Of a stretch of DNA of 64,000 nt, positions 26,082-35,020 are shown one piece after another; position 1 is the stretch's first letter, and each line of letters opens with the position of its first letter. Under the pieces are notes generated by a model. The model was given only the letters and a program-made list of their open reading frames with translations. It searched no databases and was not told the DNA's origin. A program made the translations under genes and the position numbers. Source of the DNA: an uncultured Candidatus Saccharibacteria bacterium (GTDB taxonomy: Bacteria; Patescibacteriota; Saccharimonadia; Saccharimonadales; Saccharimonadaceae); NCBI GenBank assembly GCA_947165975.1, contig CAMVCL010000001.1:1-64000 (forward strand). Direction: 5' to 3'.

Positions 26082-27803
26082 CTAAACACCAGCGATGCAA
26101 CGCACCACCTTCCCGTAGTACTTTCTGTCGCCGTACGTGCCCGGATTGACGTTGCTATGGTCTAAGCCCAAGTAGTAGGCGCGGTCGCTACTACTCGCTG
26201 AAGACGACCAATAGAACTCGTTGGCATAACGGCTGGAGACTGACGAACCATTCACGTACCCGGAATAGATAAAGTTATTAGGATATGAACGCCAGGCTTT
26301 GGACATATCAGTCCCAGTAGGAGTAGTGCTAGGAGATGAAGATACACCAGTACCTCCTAAGGCAATATCTAGAACACCGAAGTCACCTGAAGCATCTTTA
26401 CCAGTAGGTAAGTGCCATCCTGCTGGGCAGATGTCTCCTAGAGCTATGTACCCATTATCATAACTAGAGCCATATTTGCCATGACCTGCTGTAGCTGAAT
26501 ACCAGTTGTAATAGTTGCCGTAGGAATATACGTCACTATAGACGCTGTAACTTGATGCAGTGTTACTGGTGAAGAGAGTGGTATTGTTAGTAGCTAGTAT
26601 AGATTGGTCCATACAGGTGGATGAAATAGATGTACACCAAGCAGTAGTAGTTGGGTCTGTGGTAGCAGATAGATGGTTAGAGGTAGTTGGATTGGTAGTA
26701 TCATAGACATTTATGATTGGAAGAGATGGGTTGTGGGTGTTAGCGGATGAGAGCTCTGGAATATTATCTAGTCTGAGATTCTCAATCGTCCAGCACTTAC
26801 CATCAGAGAGTTTAGCTACGGCATAAGTATTACCGTCTCGCTCGTCTGTGAGGGCAGTAGTAGCACCACTTGCTAGACTTGAACAGCCATCCCAGTTCTG
26901 GAGTAAACCAGCAGATTTGATCCATACGGCATAGAGAGATAGACCATTTGTTTGTACGTCAGCTGGAGCGGTGATGGTTTGGTTGGGTCCGTAGAAAGTG
27001 CCAGAGTAGTCGTACTTATCATTCCAACCAGCGAAGCCATAGCCAGTTCGTTTGAAGTTGCTGGCCCAGAGTGTGACATTTGCATTGTTACTTGCAGATT
27101 GGTCTCCCATAGTACCTACGACTGAACTATTGTTTGGATGATAGACTATCTTGCCTGGTTTAGCGGGTCGAGGTTGCAGAGGCTCTTCACTAGATGGATG
27201 AACTAGAGTATAGATCACTTGTCCTTGGTAGGAGTCTGCTGGTTGTGTTTTGTTTATATAAGCTGCATAAGTAGAGGTAAGAGTAGCTCCTTCTGCGCTA
27301 GTACCTAGATCTGTACCAGAGTCTCTATGAGCTACTTTAGTATAGGTAGATGGTACTGATGAATAGGAACCAAAACCATTATCTAGAGTTAATGGATAAG
27401 TACCAGTACTTGCTTCTAGTTTCATCGCCCAGTTAGATGTATTTCCACTTGTATTAGTTCCGGTTATTATCTCACTTGCTGTAGATGATCCTATGAGTTT
27501 ATTGTTTCCTAATGTGTTTCCTGTGTAGCCATTAGCATAGATAGCAAAACCTTCACTATCATTACAATAGGCTTTCATAGTAGTAGTGCCTATATCTGCT
27601 TGGTAGGTGCCATTGACGATATTGGCATTGTGAGTATTCATGCCAGTACCTTCCATAGAACAAGATACTGGGACCGTGATGTTTACATTATCTACTGCAC
27701 TATCATCTGCTGAGACAACAGAAGACATTAAAAATGCTCCAGAAAGGATAGTTAACCCAACTAGTCCTAATGGAGCGATCATTATGTGTTTATTTTCTAG
27801 CAT
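26082..27803 (-). CDS. FISUMP-domain surface protein 4 with InlB-type repeat
   Basis: 573 aa from ATG 27803. Signal peptide, shared N-terminal domain, InlB-type repeat (YGFAGWNDKYDYSGTFYGP) and FISUMP domain (DERDGNTYAVAKL; CWTIENLRLDN; CPAGWHLPTGKDASG; FYWSSSASSSDRAYYLGLD; VRCIAGV). Positions 27541-27842 are identical, base for base, to 22037-22338 in FISUMP 2 in inverted orientation. The final 180 bp use GC-richer codons (AGC GAC CGC GCC TAC) than the body of the gene, hinting at a separately evolving or replaced 3' end. Confidence 0.85.
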   Translation of the reverse strand: MLENKHIMIAPLGLVGLTILSGAFLMSSVVSADDSAVDNVNITVPVSCSMEGTGMNTHNANIVNGTYQADIGTTTMKAYCNDSEGFAIYANGYTGNTLGNNKLIGSSTASEIITGTNTSGNTSNWAMKLEASTGTYPLTLDNGFGSYSSVPSTYTKVAHRDSGTDLGTSAEGATLTSTYAAYINKTQPADSYQGQVIYTLVHPSSEEPLQPRPAKPGKIVYHPNNSSVVGTMGDQSASNNANVTLWASNFKRTGYGFAGWNDKYDYSGTFYGPNQTITAPADVQTNGLSLYAVWIKSAGLLQNWDGCSSLASGATTALTDERDGNTYAVAKLSDGKCWTIENLRLDNIPELSSANTHNPSLPIINVYDTTNPTTSNHLSATTDPTTTAWCTSISSTCMDQSILATNNTTLFTSNTASSYSVYSDVYSYGNYYNWYSATAGHGKYGSSYDNGYIALGDICPAGWHLPTGKDASGDFGVLDIALGGTGVSSSPSTTPTGTDMSKAWRSYPNNFIYSGYVNGSSVSSRYANEFYWSSSASSSDRAYYLGLDHSNVNPGTYGDRKYYGKVVRCIAGV

Positions 27804-28061
27804 CAAATATTTCTCAGTATTACCTTTTACATAACCATTATAACATACCTTCTAAAAATGCTTTATTTATCAAAGTTTGATACAATATATTGCATAGATG
27901 CTCGTATTTGCGAATTTGTTATTAAACATTTCCCAATCTTACACTTATAATTATATCATACTTTGTTAGAATTGTCAATATTGCACCAGGAGTCTCTTCG
28001 CAATTTTCGATACATTCAAAAGCGAATACTAATAATTATTATTATGATGTATAATAGGGTT

Positions 28062-28427
28062 ATGGAAAAAAAGATTCGAGAATATGAGAAATTTATTGAA
28101 CGAGCCACTAAAGAAAAGCTCAGTGAAGCGGAGCGTTCAAAGCTTTCAAGATTTCATTACGAAATGCTACAGAATTTTCAACATGAAAGAATGTTTCATT
28201 TGATTGTTGCTCTGTTCTTTACATTGATGACGGTGGTATTTATCTTTATTGCTGCCTGGACAATGGCAGCCTATGATCTGCATTACGAAATGACGCCCCT
28301 CTATATTCTAACGATCCTACTTGCAATTTTAACTGGTTTTTATGTCAAACATTATTATTTCCTCGAAAATCACATTCAGGGGCTCTATAAATATACTGCG
28401 AAACTAAGCGGTGTCGAAAAAGATTAA
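28062..28427 (+). CDS. Small two-helix membrane protein, unknown
   Basis: 121 aa from ATG 28062 (MEKKIREYEKF); TATAAT (28050-28055) lies exactly six bases upstream, so the longer open frame to 27963 is probably not translated. A charged N-terminal helix (1-50) precedes two membrane helices (about 51-73 and 82-101) and a short tail. Family not recognised. Convergent with, and overlapping by four bases, the flavodoxin gene. Confidence 0.6.
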   Translation: MEKKIREYEKFIERATKEKLSEAERSKLSRFHYEMLQNFQHERMFHLIVALFFTLMTVVFIFIAAWTMAAYDLHYEMTPLYILTILLAILTGFYVKHYYFLENHIQGLYKYTAKLSGVEKD

Positions 28428-28933
28428 TTCTCCTCTAGCCAAGCATCTAACTTTTGAAGCCCCTGTTCGGTACGGGCTTCGTGTCCGGCCATATTGAATC
28501 CATCGCCTTTAAATGTGGCGTCGGGGAATTTTTTTTGCAAGCTAGCATAGGTGCCAGAATTACCAGAGCCTTCATGGGTGTTAAACGGAATAATAGTTTT
28601 ACCTTTTAGGTCATGATTTTCAAGAAAAGTATAGACAACCATTGGAAGATCACCCCACCAAATTGGATAGCCAAGGTAGATAGTATTATACTTTGTTATA
28701 TCAATATCTCCTTTATAGGCGGGCCGGAGATTTTGCTCTTTTTCTTTTGTAGCTTGATCTACACATTCCATATATTTAACTGGATATGCTACTTCTGGCT
28801 CAATTTTAAATTCATCGGCACCGGTTTTGGCTATAATTGCCTTGGCGAGAAGCTCGGTGTTGCCAGTCTCGACTTCTCCCACACCATATTCTTCATCTCC
28901 GCGTGAAAAATACGTAACTAAAATCTTACTCAT
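28424..28933 (-). CDS. Flavodoxin-like FMN protein
   Basis: 169 aa. A flavodoxin fold with an N-terminal strand ILVTYFSRG and phosphate-loop region ETGNTELLAK, the flavin-contact block YPIWWGDLP near residue 88, and THEGSGNSGTY near residue 118. It resembles the family-4 flavodoxins annotated as NAD(P)H-dependent oxidoreductase-like; electron partners are unknown. AAGGAG precedes the ATG by about six bases. Confidence 0.85.
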   Translation of the reverse strand: MSKILVTYFSRGDEEYGVGEVETGNTELLAKAIIAKTGADEFKIEPEVAYPVKYMECVDQATKEKEQNLRPAYKGDIDITKYNTIYLGYPIWWGDLPMVVYTFLENHDLKGKTIIPFNTHEGSGNSGTYASLQKKFPDATFKGDGFNMAGHEARTEQGLQKLDAWLEEN

Positions 28934-28990
28934 TCTTTACTCCTTTTTTCTATTATAGCAATTATTATGAATATGGACTATAATTTAAGA

Positions 28991-29593
28991 ATGAAGAAAA
29001 AGACCAAAGCTCTATACGGGGAATTAGTTAGAAAAAGTATCGGTGCCGCAGTGCTGATTGCGCTGGGTGATTTTGCTCTTCTAAAACTTGGTGACCCGAT
29101 TGGTCCAATCATCTTTACCTTCGGTTTGTTAGGTGTTTGTTATATGGGTCAAAATTTGTTTACGGGGAAATGCGGATTCCTGTTCGCAGATAAGATCAAA
29201 TTTTGGGATCTTATGATTATTCTTGTCGTAAATCTAGTTGCAGGATATTTGATGGGAGTCTTATTTTCATTTTTGGATACTGAAGTAGTTCAAAATGCCA
29301 TTTCTAAAGTTGCGAATTGGAGCTTTTCTTGGTCATTTTTTATAAAGTCTATCTTATGTGGTGTCATCATGTATATTGCTGTCTACATGTATAGAAAGGG
29401 AACTCCGTTAGGGATTATATTTGGTGTACCGCTATTTATCTTCTGTGGGTTCCAACACTGTATCGCGAACGTGATTACTATGGGTGTAGCGAAAAGTTTT
29501 AGTTGGTCTATTTTGATTGCGGTTTTAGGAAATTTCGTAGGTTCTTTAGCAATGTGGTGGATTTCTAGAGATGCGGGGAAGAAGGCACCATGA
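28991..29593 (+). CDS. FNT-family (formate/nitrite) channel-like membrane protein
   Basis: 200 aa from ATG 28991, chosen because TATAAT (28979-28984) lies exactly six bases upstream; an in-frame ATG at 28967 precedes the promoter box. About six membrane helices. GFQHCIANV (residue about 155) aligns with the GFEHSxANM signature whose His gates FocA/NirC channels, and FTGKCGF may correspond to an early family loop. The protein is shorter than typical FNT members (260-280 aa). Possible role: export or import of a small monovalent acid. Overlaps the next start by four bases. Confidence 0.7.
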   Translation: MKKKTKALYGELVRKSIGAAVLIALGDFALLKLGDPIGPIIFTFGLLGVCYMGQNLFTGKCGFLFADKIKFWDLMIILVVNLVAGYLMGVLFSFLDTEVVQNAISKVANWSFSWSFFIKSILCGVIMYIAVYMYRKGTPLGIIFGVPLFIFCGFQHCIANVITMGVAKSFSWSILIAVLGNFVGSLAMWWISRDAGKKAP

Positions 29594-29838
29594 AACGAAA
29601 GCTAGCCGTCCATGGTATCTATAAACATTTCAAGGGTGATTATTATATTGTAGAGGATATCGCAAAACACTCTGAAACGGGTGAATCTTTAGTAATATAT
29701 CGCGCACTCTATGGGGATAATCAGTTATACGCAAGGCCTTTATCGTTGTTTTTGAGTCCGATTGATAAAGAAAAATATCCAAATATTAAACAGAAATACA
29801 GATTTGAACTACAGGAGATAAATAGCAAAAATCAATGA
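29590..29838 (+). CDS. DUF1653-type small protein
   Basis: 82 aa. [25 protein letters not shown] followed by [20 protein letters not shown] matches the DUF1653 pattern (small beta-barrel proteins of unknown role). Its ATG overlaps the stop of the FNT-like gene, so the two are co-translated. No terminator is seen before the next promoter. Confidence 0.75.
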   Translation: MKRKLAVHGIYKHFKGDYYIVEDIAKHSETGESLVIYRALYGDNQLYARPLSLFLSPIDKEKYPNIKQKYRFELQEINSKNQ

Positions 29839-29927
29839 TTATTTGTTCATGAGCTTAACAGCTATTGTTCACGAGAGAATTAAGAATCATTATTTTATAA
29901 TCACTTTTTTCGAGCTATAATTAAACC

Positions 29928-30584
29928 ATGAGTAATAAAAAGCCCACTTTCAAAAATATCTTTCATGATTATATGGAGGAGAATATTAAGCTAGCACTAT
30001 GGCAGAAGACTAGCATCGTGATGCTTTTGATTGTTTTTGCTGGTTTTTTTGGGTGGATTTATGAATTCATTTTTTATTATTTTGATGGCGGGATGCAAAG
30101 ATTTTACATGCAAGGTGGAAATTTTTTGCCCTGGATCAATATTTATGCGATTGGTGCGGTCTTAATACTTCTTACTACTTATAAATTCAGAAAAAATCCA
30201 CTAGCAGTATTCCTAATCTCATTAGTCGTAACTGGAATCTTAGAATTTATTGCTGGTTGGCTAGTCTACAAAATAGGGAACGGCACACGCTATTGGGACT
30301 ACAATAATGAGATTTGGAATTTCGGCAACATTGAAGGTTTCGTTTGTCTTCGTAGTGTTTTAGTCTTTGGTTTCTCGGCGCTCTTTTTGACTTATCTCAT
30401 CATCCCGATAGAAATCTGGCTAGCAAAACGACTACCTAAACGCTTATTTTTAACTATTTCCATTATCTTTCTAGCCTTAGTTTTAACGGATGAAATATAT
30501 AATATTTTAGCCTCAAAATTCTTTGGCTGGCCTGATGCAACCGATTTTTATCAATCGCTGGGATGGGAATATCTGATTAAATAA
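29928..30584 (+). CDS. CmpB-type multi-pass membrane protein
   Basis: 218 aa with about five membrane helices. Conserved blocks FGWIYEFIFYY, ILEFIAGWLVYKIG and RYWDYNNEIWNFGNIEGFVC match the PF06541 (ABC_trans_CmpB) family, whose real function is unproven despite its name; no ABC ATPase lies nearby. TATAAT (29916-29921) is exactly six bases before the ATG. Confidence 0.75.
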   Translation: MSNKKPTFKNIFHDYMEENIKLALWQKTSIVMLLIVFAGFFGWIYEFIFYYFDGGMQRFYMQGGNFLPWINIYAIGAVLILLTTYKFRKNPLAVFLISLVVTGILEFIAGWLVYKIGNGTRYWDYNNEIWNFGNIEGFVCLRSVLVFGFSALFLTYLIIPIEIWLAKRLPKRLFLTISIIFLALVLTDEIYNILASKFFGWPDATDFYQSLGWEYLIK

Positions 30585-30690
30585 CCTGTGCATTTTCGAT
30601 ACCGAACCATCCATCTAAGCGAAAGTCCATGACGATGAAAAATAAAAAGACGCTCAACGATTTGGTGTATAATGTATTAAAAGGAGGTTT

Positions 30691-30897
30691 ATGGAATTCG
30701 TAAGATTAAGGTACGCGAACAACAAGTTGATTACTTCAAGCCTCAAGGAACATCAAGAGGTTATTGAGGAATACGTCGAAAAGAAAGGTATGGAATATCT
30801 TGGTTTTATTCCGGTACTTTTTGACGCTACTGGCAAAGTAATGGAAATGGATTTAATTTTTAGAAATCAGCAAGTAGAATCCGGGTCAACTAAATAA
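30691..30897 (+). CDS. Small conserved-looking cytoplasmic protein
   Basis: 68 aa, compact alpha/beta (MEFVRLRYANNK; ITSSLKEHQEVIEEYVEKKG; YLGFIPVLFDATGKVMEMDLIF). A TATAAT box at about 30671 and a strong AAAGGAGG just before the ATG show it is a real, well-translated gene. It vaguely resembles DUF4177-type proteins; no function assigned. Confidence 0.6.
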   Translation: MEFVRLRYANNKLITSSLKEHQEVIEEYVEKKGMEYLGFIPVLFDATGKVMEMDLIFRNQQVESGSTK

Positions 30898-30935
30898 GAA
30901 TTCCGTCTGCTTTTTATGTTATAATAATAAGCGGT

Positions 30936-32522
30936 ATGGGGAAAATTACAAAGTATTTAAATCAACTTACTGTCGGAAATGTTTTTGATACACCAGAGAT
31001 CTTGGAAGAATATTCCACAGATCGTTCTGCTCTTAAGATCAAACCGAAATTTGTAGCTTTCCCAGAATCAACCGAAGATGTACGTAAGTTAATGCGTTTT
31101 TTTAATCAGCTTGCCGCTAAAGATATCAAAGTTTCTATTGCCGTACGCGGCTCAGGTTTAGACCAGGGTGGAGCAGACCTCACTAATGGCGTAGTGATTT
31201 CTACCGAAAAACTTAACCATCTATTAGAAATTGATACGCGCGAGAGACTAGTCCGCGTACAATCTGGTATTACGTTGCGCGAATTAAATACGGCACTTTC
31301 AGTATCGGGTTTACAAATTCCAATTGATGGGCATGATGAAGAAACGATTGGTGGATTAATCTCTAAAAATGCCAAGAGCGACTGTGCTGGTAAATATGGT
31401 GGGATATATGCCTACGTGGAGAGGATTGAAGTTGTATTAGCAAATGGTGAATGCCTGCAAACTGAACGTTTGAAAAAATATGCCTTGGCCAAGCGCGCTG
31501 CTGAAAAATCATTCGAAGGCGAGATTTATCGCAAAATGTCGAAGATTGTCAAAGACCATGCCGAATTGCTAGAAAAGATCAACAAGGAAAATAAGAGCAT
31601 GGCTGGTTATCCTATGGTAACACGCGCACCACGCCGTGAAACAATGGATTTGATGCCATTATTCTTCGGTGCAGAAGGTACACTTGGTGTAATTTCGGAA
31701 GTAATCTTAAGAGCTATACCATTAAAACGCCGTCCGGAACGCGTAGTAGCAACTTTTAGAGAAATCGAAGATGCCATAGAATATACTGAGGCAATTGAGC
31801 CACTAAAACCACGCCAACTCAATTTATTCGACCTAAAGATTATTATGGAGGCACGCGAATCTGGCAAGAATCTGGATGGTGTAATTCGTAAATTAGAAGA
31901 TGGATTTGTAGTCTTCGCAAACTTTGACGAACGCCCGGCAACTTGCATCAAACGCATCAAAGCTATGCGTGATAAATTCCCACGTACCGCAAAATTCATT
32001 TATGAATCAGTTAATGATCGCCCGACCCTAAATGAGTTCGAGAACTCCCTCACTAACTATCTTAATTATGTCAAAAATGGTGAACGCGTGCCAATTTTGA
32101 CCGATTTTTACTTACCACGTCAAAATATCGAGAATTTCTTGAAAGATTTGAAAGTGTTAGAAGACAAACTTGAATTAAAAGTTGAATTATTTGGCTCACT
32201 TAGCTCTTCGATTTACAATCTGAGACCAAAATTCAATCTAGAGGATAAGGATTTTAACAAAAAGGCCACGATGTTCTTGCGAGCGGGGGCATTTATTATC
32301 AATCGACAGGGCGGAGAACTAGCTGGTGGTACGCCGGAAGGTCGTTTAAAAGCGGTCGTCACTAATACTACTATGCAGGAACCAGAAAAGAAATTATACG
32401 AAAACATTAAAAATATTTTTGACAAAAATGGTATCTTGAATCCTGATATCAAACTTGGTACAAGTTCAAAATACACACTTACGCATTTTCGTTCTAACAA
32501 TCTACCGAAGATTATGGTATAA
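30936..32522 (+). CDS. FAD-linked oxidase / dehydrogenase (GlcD-like)
   Basis: 528 aa. An N-terminal PCMH-type FAD-binding domain (about 35-220: FPESTEDVRKLM, VRGSGLDQGGADL, IDGHDEETIGGLISKNAKSD) and a C-terminal FAD-oxidase domain ending in GILNPDIKLGT, a variant of the GILNPGK signature. The family oxidises 2-hydroxy acids such as D-lactate or glycolate. No partner subunits are adjacent. TATAAT (30920-30925) lies ten bases before the ATG with no Shine-Dalgarno. Confidence 0.8.
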   Translation: MGKITKYLNQLTVGNVFDTPEILEEYSTDRSALKIKPKFVAFPESTEDVRKLMRFFNQLAAKDIKVSIAVRGSGLDQGGADLTNGVVISTEKLNHLLEIDTRERLVRVQSGITLRELNTALSVSGLQIPIDGHDEETIGGLISKNAKSDCAGKYGGIYAYVERIEVVLANGECLQTERLKKYALAKRAAEKSFEGEIYRKMSKIVKDHAELLEKINKENKSMAGYPMVTRAPRRETMDLMPLFFGAEGTLGVISEVILRAIPLKRRPERVVATFREIEDAIEYTEAIEPLKPRQLNLFDLKIIMEARESGKNLDGVIRKLEDGFVVFANFDERPATCIKRIKAMRDKFPRTAKFIYESVNDRPTLNEFENSLTNYLNYVKNGERVPILTDFYLPRQNIENFLKDLKVLEDKLELKVELFGSLSSSIYNLRPKFNLEDKDFNKKATMFLRAGAFIINRQGGELAGGTPEGRLKAVVTNTTMQEPEKKLYENIKNIFDKNGILNPDIKLGTSSKYTLTHFRSNNLPKIMV

Positions 32523-32546
32523 TATATTAAATTTATAGGAGTTATT

Positions 32547-33824
32547 ATGAAAACAAAGTTGAAAAAGCTTTCTGATTCGCGAGTCGAATTGACAGTGACT
32601 TTAGACGCAAAGGATTTGAAGCCTGCTAAAGAAAAGGCACTCGAAAAATTATCTAAAGAATTAAAGGTTGAAGGATTTCGTAAAGGAAAAGTGCCAGCAG
32701 AAATCGCCAAGAAGTTTATCCCCGACAATGATTTAAATGCCGAAACGGCTGATTTTGCGGTGCGCACCACAGTTGTAAATGCTTTTAATGAAGTGTCAAA
32801 ATCACCTTTGGTATTGCCAAGTGTTAATGTAACAAAATTTGTCCCAGATGAAATGTTAGAATATACTGCTACAGCAGATATCATTCCAGAAGTCAAACTT
32901 GGTGATTATAAGAATCTAGACGTAAAAAAGGCTACCACAAAGGTCACTAAGAAAGAAATCGACGAAATTCTTGATAACTTAGCAACTTCCTATGCCGAAA
33001 AGAAAGCCATCAAGAAAGCCGCCGAACTAACTGATGAGGTCGTGATTGACTTTGTTGGCAAGAAAGACGGCGAACCGTTCCAGGGTGGTTCGGCTAAAGA
33101 TTACAAGTTAACGCTCGGTTCAAATACTTTTATTCCCGGCTTCGAAGATGGTATCGTTGGTCATGAACCAGGCGACAAATTTGATCTTAAAATCACTTTT
33201 CCAAAAGATTATGGCGTAAAGGACTTAGCCGGTGCTAAGACCGTGTTTGAGATTTTAGTCAAACAAGTTAATGAGGTCAAAAAAGCTCCTATTGACGATG
33301 AGATGGCGAAAAAGTGTGGTCCATTCAAAACCTTGGATGAGCTAAAAGAAGATATCAAAAAGAATCTTGAAGCTCAAAACGAGCATAAACAGGAAGAGAA
33401 ATTTAAGGATGATTTAGTTAATGCATTAGTGAAAAAATCAAAGATTCCTGCACCTGAAATCCTCATCGACGACCAAATGCGTATTATTCGTGACGATATG
33501 ACCAGAAATGCCGCAGCGCAAGGTTTAAGTTTTGAAGAATTCTTAGATGCTAACCATGAAACGTTAGAAAACTGGGAAAAGGAAGCTCGCAAGATTGCTG
33601 AAACTCGGGTCAAGGCATCGCTAGCTTTACAGACACTTGCTACCGAGCGTAAGATTACAGTCTCAGATGATTTAGTGGCCGCTAAAATCGCGGAACTTAG
33701 AGATGTTTACAAAAAATCCCCAGATGCACTTAAATCACTTAAAGACCCGAACGTCAAAATGGATATCAAGAACCGTATGATCATTGAGGCTACCCTTGAT
33801 TATCTAGTGAAAGAAAATAGCTAA
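32547..33824 (+). CDS. tig: Trigger factor, ribosome-bound chaperone and PPIase
   Basis: 425 aa. Ribosome-binding domain with the signature GFRKGKVPAEI (residue about 45), FKBP-type PPIase domain (about 160-245: DFVGKKDGEPFQGG; FIPGFEDGIVGHEPG) and a C-terminal helical chaperone domain. Full length. AGGAG is seven bases before the ATG, and a TATAAT box overlaps the end of the preceding gene. Confidence 0.96.
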   Translation: MKTKLKKLSDSRVELTVTLDAKDLKPAKEKALEKLSKELKVEGFRKGKVPAEIAKKFIPDNDLNAETADFAVRTTVVNAFNEVSKSPLVLPSVNVTKFVPDEMLEYTATADIIPEVKLGDYKNLDVKKATTKVTKKEIDEILDNLATSYAEKKAIKKAAELTDEVVIDFVGKKDGEPFQGGSAKDYKLTLGSNTFIPGFEDGIVGHEPGDKFDLKITFPKDYGVKDLAGAKTVFEILVKQVNEVKKAPIDDEMAKKCGPFKTLDELKEDIKKNLEAQNEHKQEEKFKDDLVNALVKKSKIPAPEILIDDQMRIIRDDMTRNAAAQGLSFEEFLDANHETLENWEKEARKIAETRVKASLALQTLATERKITVSDDLVAAKIAELRDVYKKSPDALKSLKDPNVKMDIKNRMIIEATLDYLVKENS

Positions 33825-33949
33825 ATATTTGTGCTAAATCTAGACTTTTTGAGGCGGATGTGCTATAATTTTGCTAAGAGTTTCAGCTTGTTTGTTATTG
33901 CTGTAAGCAAATAAGCACCATATATAATATATAATAAGAGGATATTTTA

Positions 33950-34363
33950 ATGCCAACTATCAATCAGTTGATTCGTAAGCCTCGTAAAAAGGCTGCGAAG
34001 AAATCGAAATCTCCAGCACTTGGCTCCATCGTGAATACCTTGAAGACCAAGCGCTATGACAGAGCTGCGCCTTTAAAACGCGGTGTCTGTATCAAAGTTA
34101 CCACTAAAACTCCAAAGAAACCTAACTCAGCTATGCGTAAGGTTGCCCGTGTGCGTCTTACCAATGGCCAAGAAGTTTGGGCTTACATTGGTGGCGAAGG
34201 TCACAACCTTCAGGAACACGCCGTGGTTTTGGTCCGTGGTGGTCGTGTACCCGATCTTCCAGGTGTACGTTATCACGTAGTACGTGGTACTTTGGATCTC
34301 CAGGGTGTACAAGGTCGCAAGCAAGGTCGTTCCAAATATGGTGCGAAGAAGGAGGGTAAGTAA
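33950..34363 (+). CDS. rpsL: 30S ribosomal protein S12
   Basis: 137 aa. [15 protein letters not shown], then [43 protein letters not shown]: textbook S12, including the KKPNSA loop (usual streptomycin-resistance position Lys43-equivalent retained). It has a leader of about 80 bases after a TATAAT at 33864-33869 that can form a GCTTGTTTG/AAGCAAATAAGC stem, possibly autoregulatory. Two bases separate it from rpsG. Confidence 0.98.
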   Translation: MPTINQLIRKPRKKAAKKSKSPALGSIVNTLKTKRYDRAAPLKRGVCIKVTTKTPKKPNSAMRKVARVRLTNGQEVWAYIGGEGHNLQEHAVVLVRGGRVPDLPGVRYHVVRGTLDLQGVQGRKQGRSKYGAKKEGK

Positions 34364-34365
34364 TT

Positions 34366-34842
34366 ATGCCGCGTAAGACTACAAAATCATTAGTTCGTAA
34401 AGTTAATCCCGATCGTAAATATCAATCGATCTTAGTGCAACGCTTGATCAATAAATCGATGCTTGATGGTAAGCGCCAAGTAGCTGAGCGTGCCGTTTAT
34501 TCTGCAATTGAAGGTGCCGCTAAAAAGCTTAAATCAGAAAATCCTGTGGAAGTTTTAGAAAAAGCCATTGCCAACGTTTCGCCAGATTTTGAAGTTAAAT
34601 CTCGTCGTGTTGGTGGCGCTAATTACCAGATTCCATTTCCGATTTCTGGTCACCGTCAATTACACTTTGCCTTTTCATGGTTAGTTCAATCCGCTCGTGC
34701 ACGTAAAGGCATGCCATATGCCAAGCGCTTAGAAGCTGAGATTGTAGATGCCTACAATGAAACTGGTGCCGCCTTCAAGAAGAAAGAAGATTGTCACCGC
34801 ATGGCTGAAGCAAACCGCGCTTTTGCACACTTTGCTCGTTAA
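34366..34842 (+). CDS. rpsG: 30S ribosomal protein S7
   Basis: 158 aa. MPRKTTKSLVRKVNPDRKYQ, KSRRVGGANYQIPFPI, and the C-terminal AEANRAFAHFAR all match S7. In most bacteria fusA and tuf follow; here the operon ends and a structured RNA/terminator region precedes gap. Confidence 0.98.
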   Translation: MPRKTTKSLVRKVNPDRKYQSILVQRLINKSMLDGKRQVAERAVYSAIEGAAKKLKSENPVEVLEKAIANVSPDFEVKSRRVGGANYQIPFPISGHRQLHFAFSWLVQSARARKGMPYAKRLEAEIVDAYNETGAAFKKKEDCHRMAEANRAFAHFAR

Positions 34843-34852
34843 AATAATAAAG

Positions 34853-34954
34853 AATACCTTTGAGGATGCTCCGGAATTTGCAACCGGGACAATAAAGAAC
34901 TTTAGGCCCATGATAAAGGGCGCGAGTAACTTTAGTCCAAAAAGGTATTTTTTT
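34853..34954 (+). ncRNA. Structured RNA or elaborate attenuator between rpsG and gap
   Basis: An outer 9-bp stem AATACCTTT (34853-34861)/AAAGGTATT (34941-34949) followed by a T run encloses about 80 bases. Inside are TCCGG/CCGGGA and GCCC/GGGC hairpins plus GGAC/GTCC ends and a repeated AACTTTAG. The outer arm with T run makes a terminator; the enclosed multi-branch fold is more than termination needs. gap has its own TATAAT (about 34986) downstream. Family not identified. Confidence 0.45.
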
Positions 34955-35020
34955 GTTGTTTTTATAAAAATGGTGTAAAAGATGTGCTATAATAGACATA
35001 AGTACAATTAGGAGGTAAAA

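Noticed and set aside
26090..26110. Common origin of the REP-like unit core and the FISUMP gene 3' end, which share GCATCGCTGGT
   Set aside because: The match is only about 11 bases, with different flanks; too short to separate from chance.
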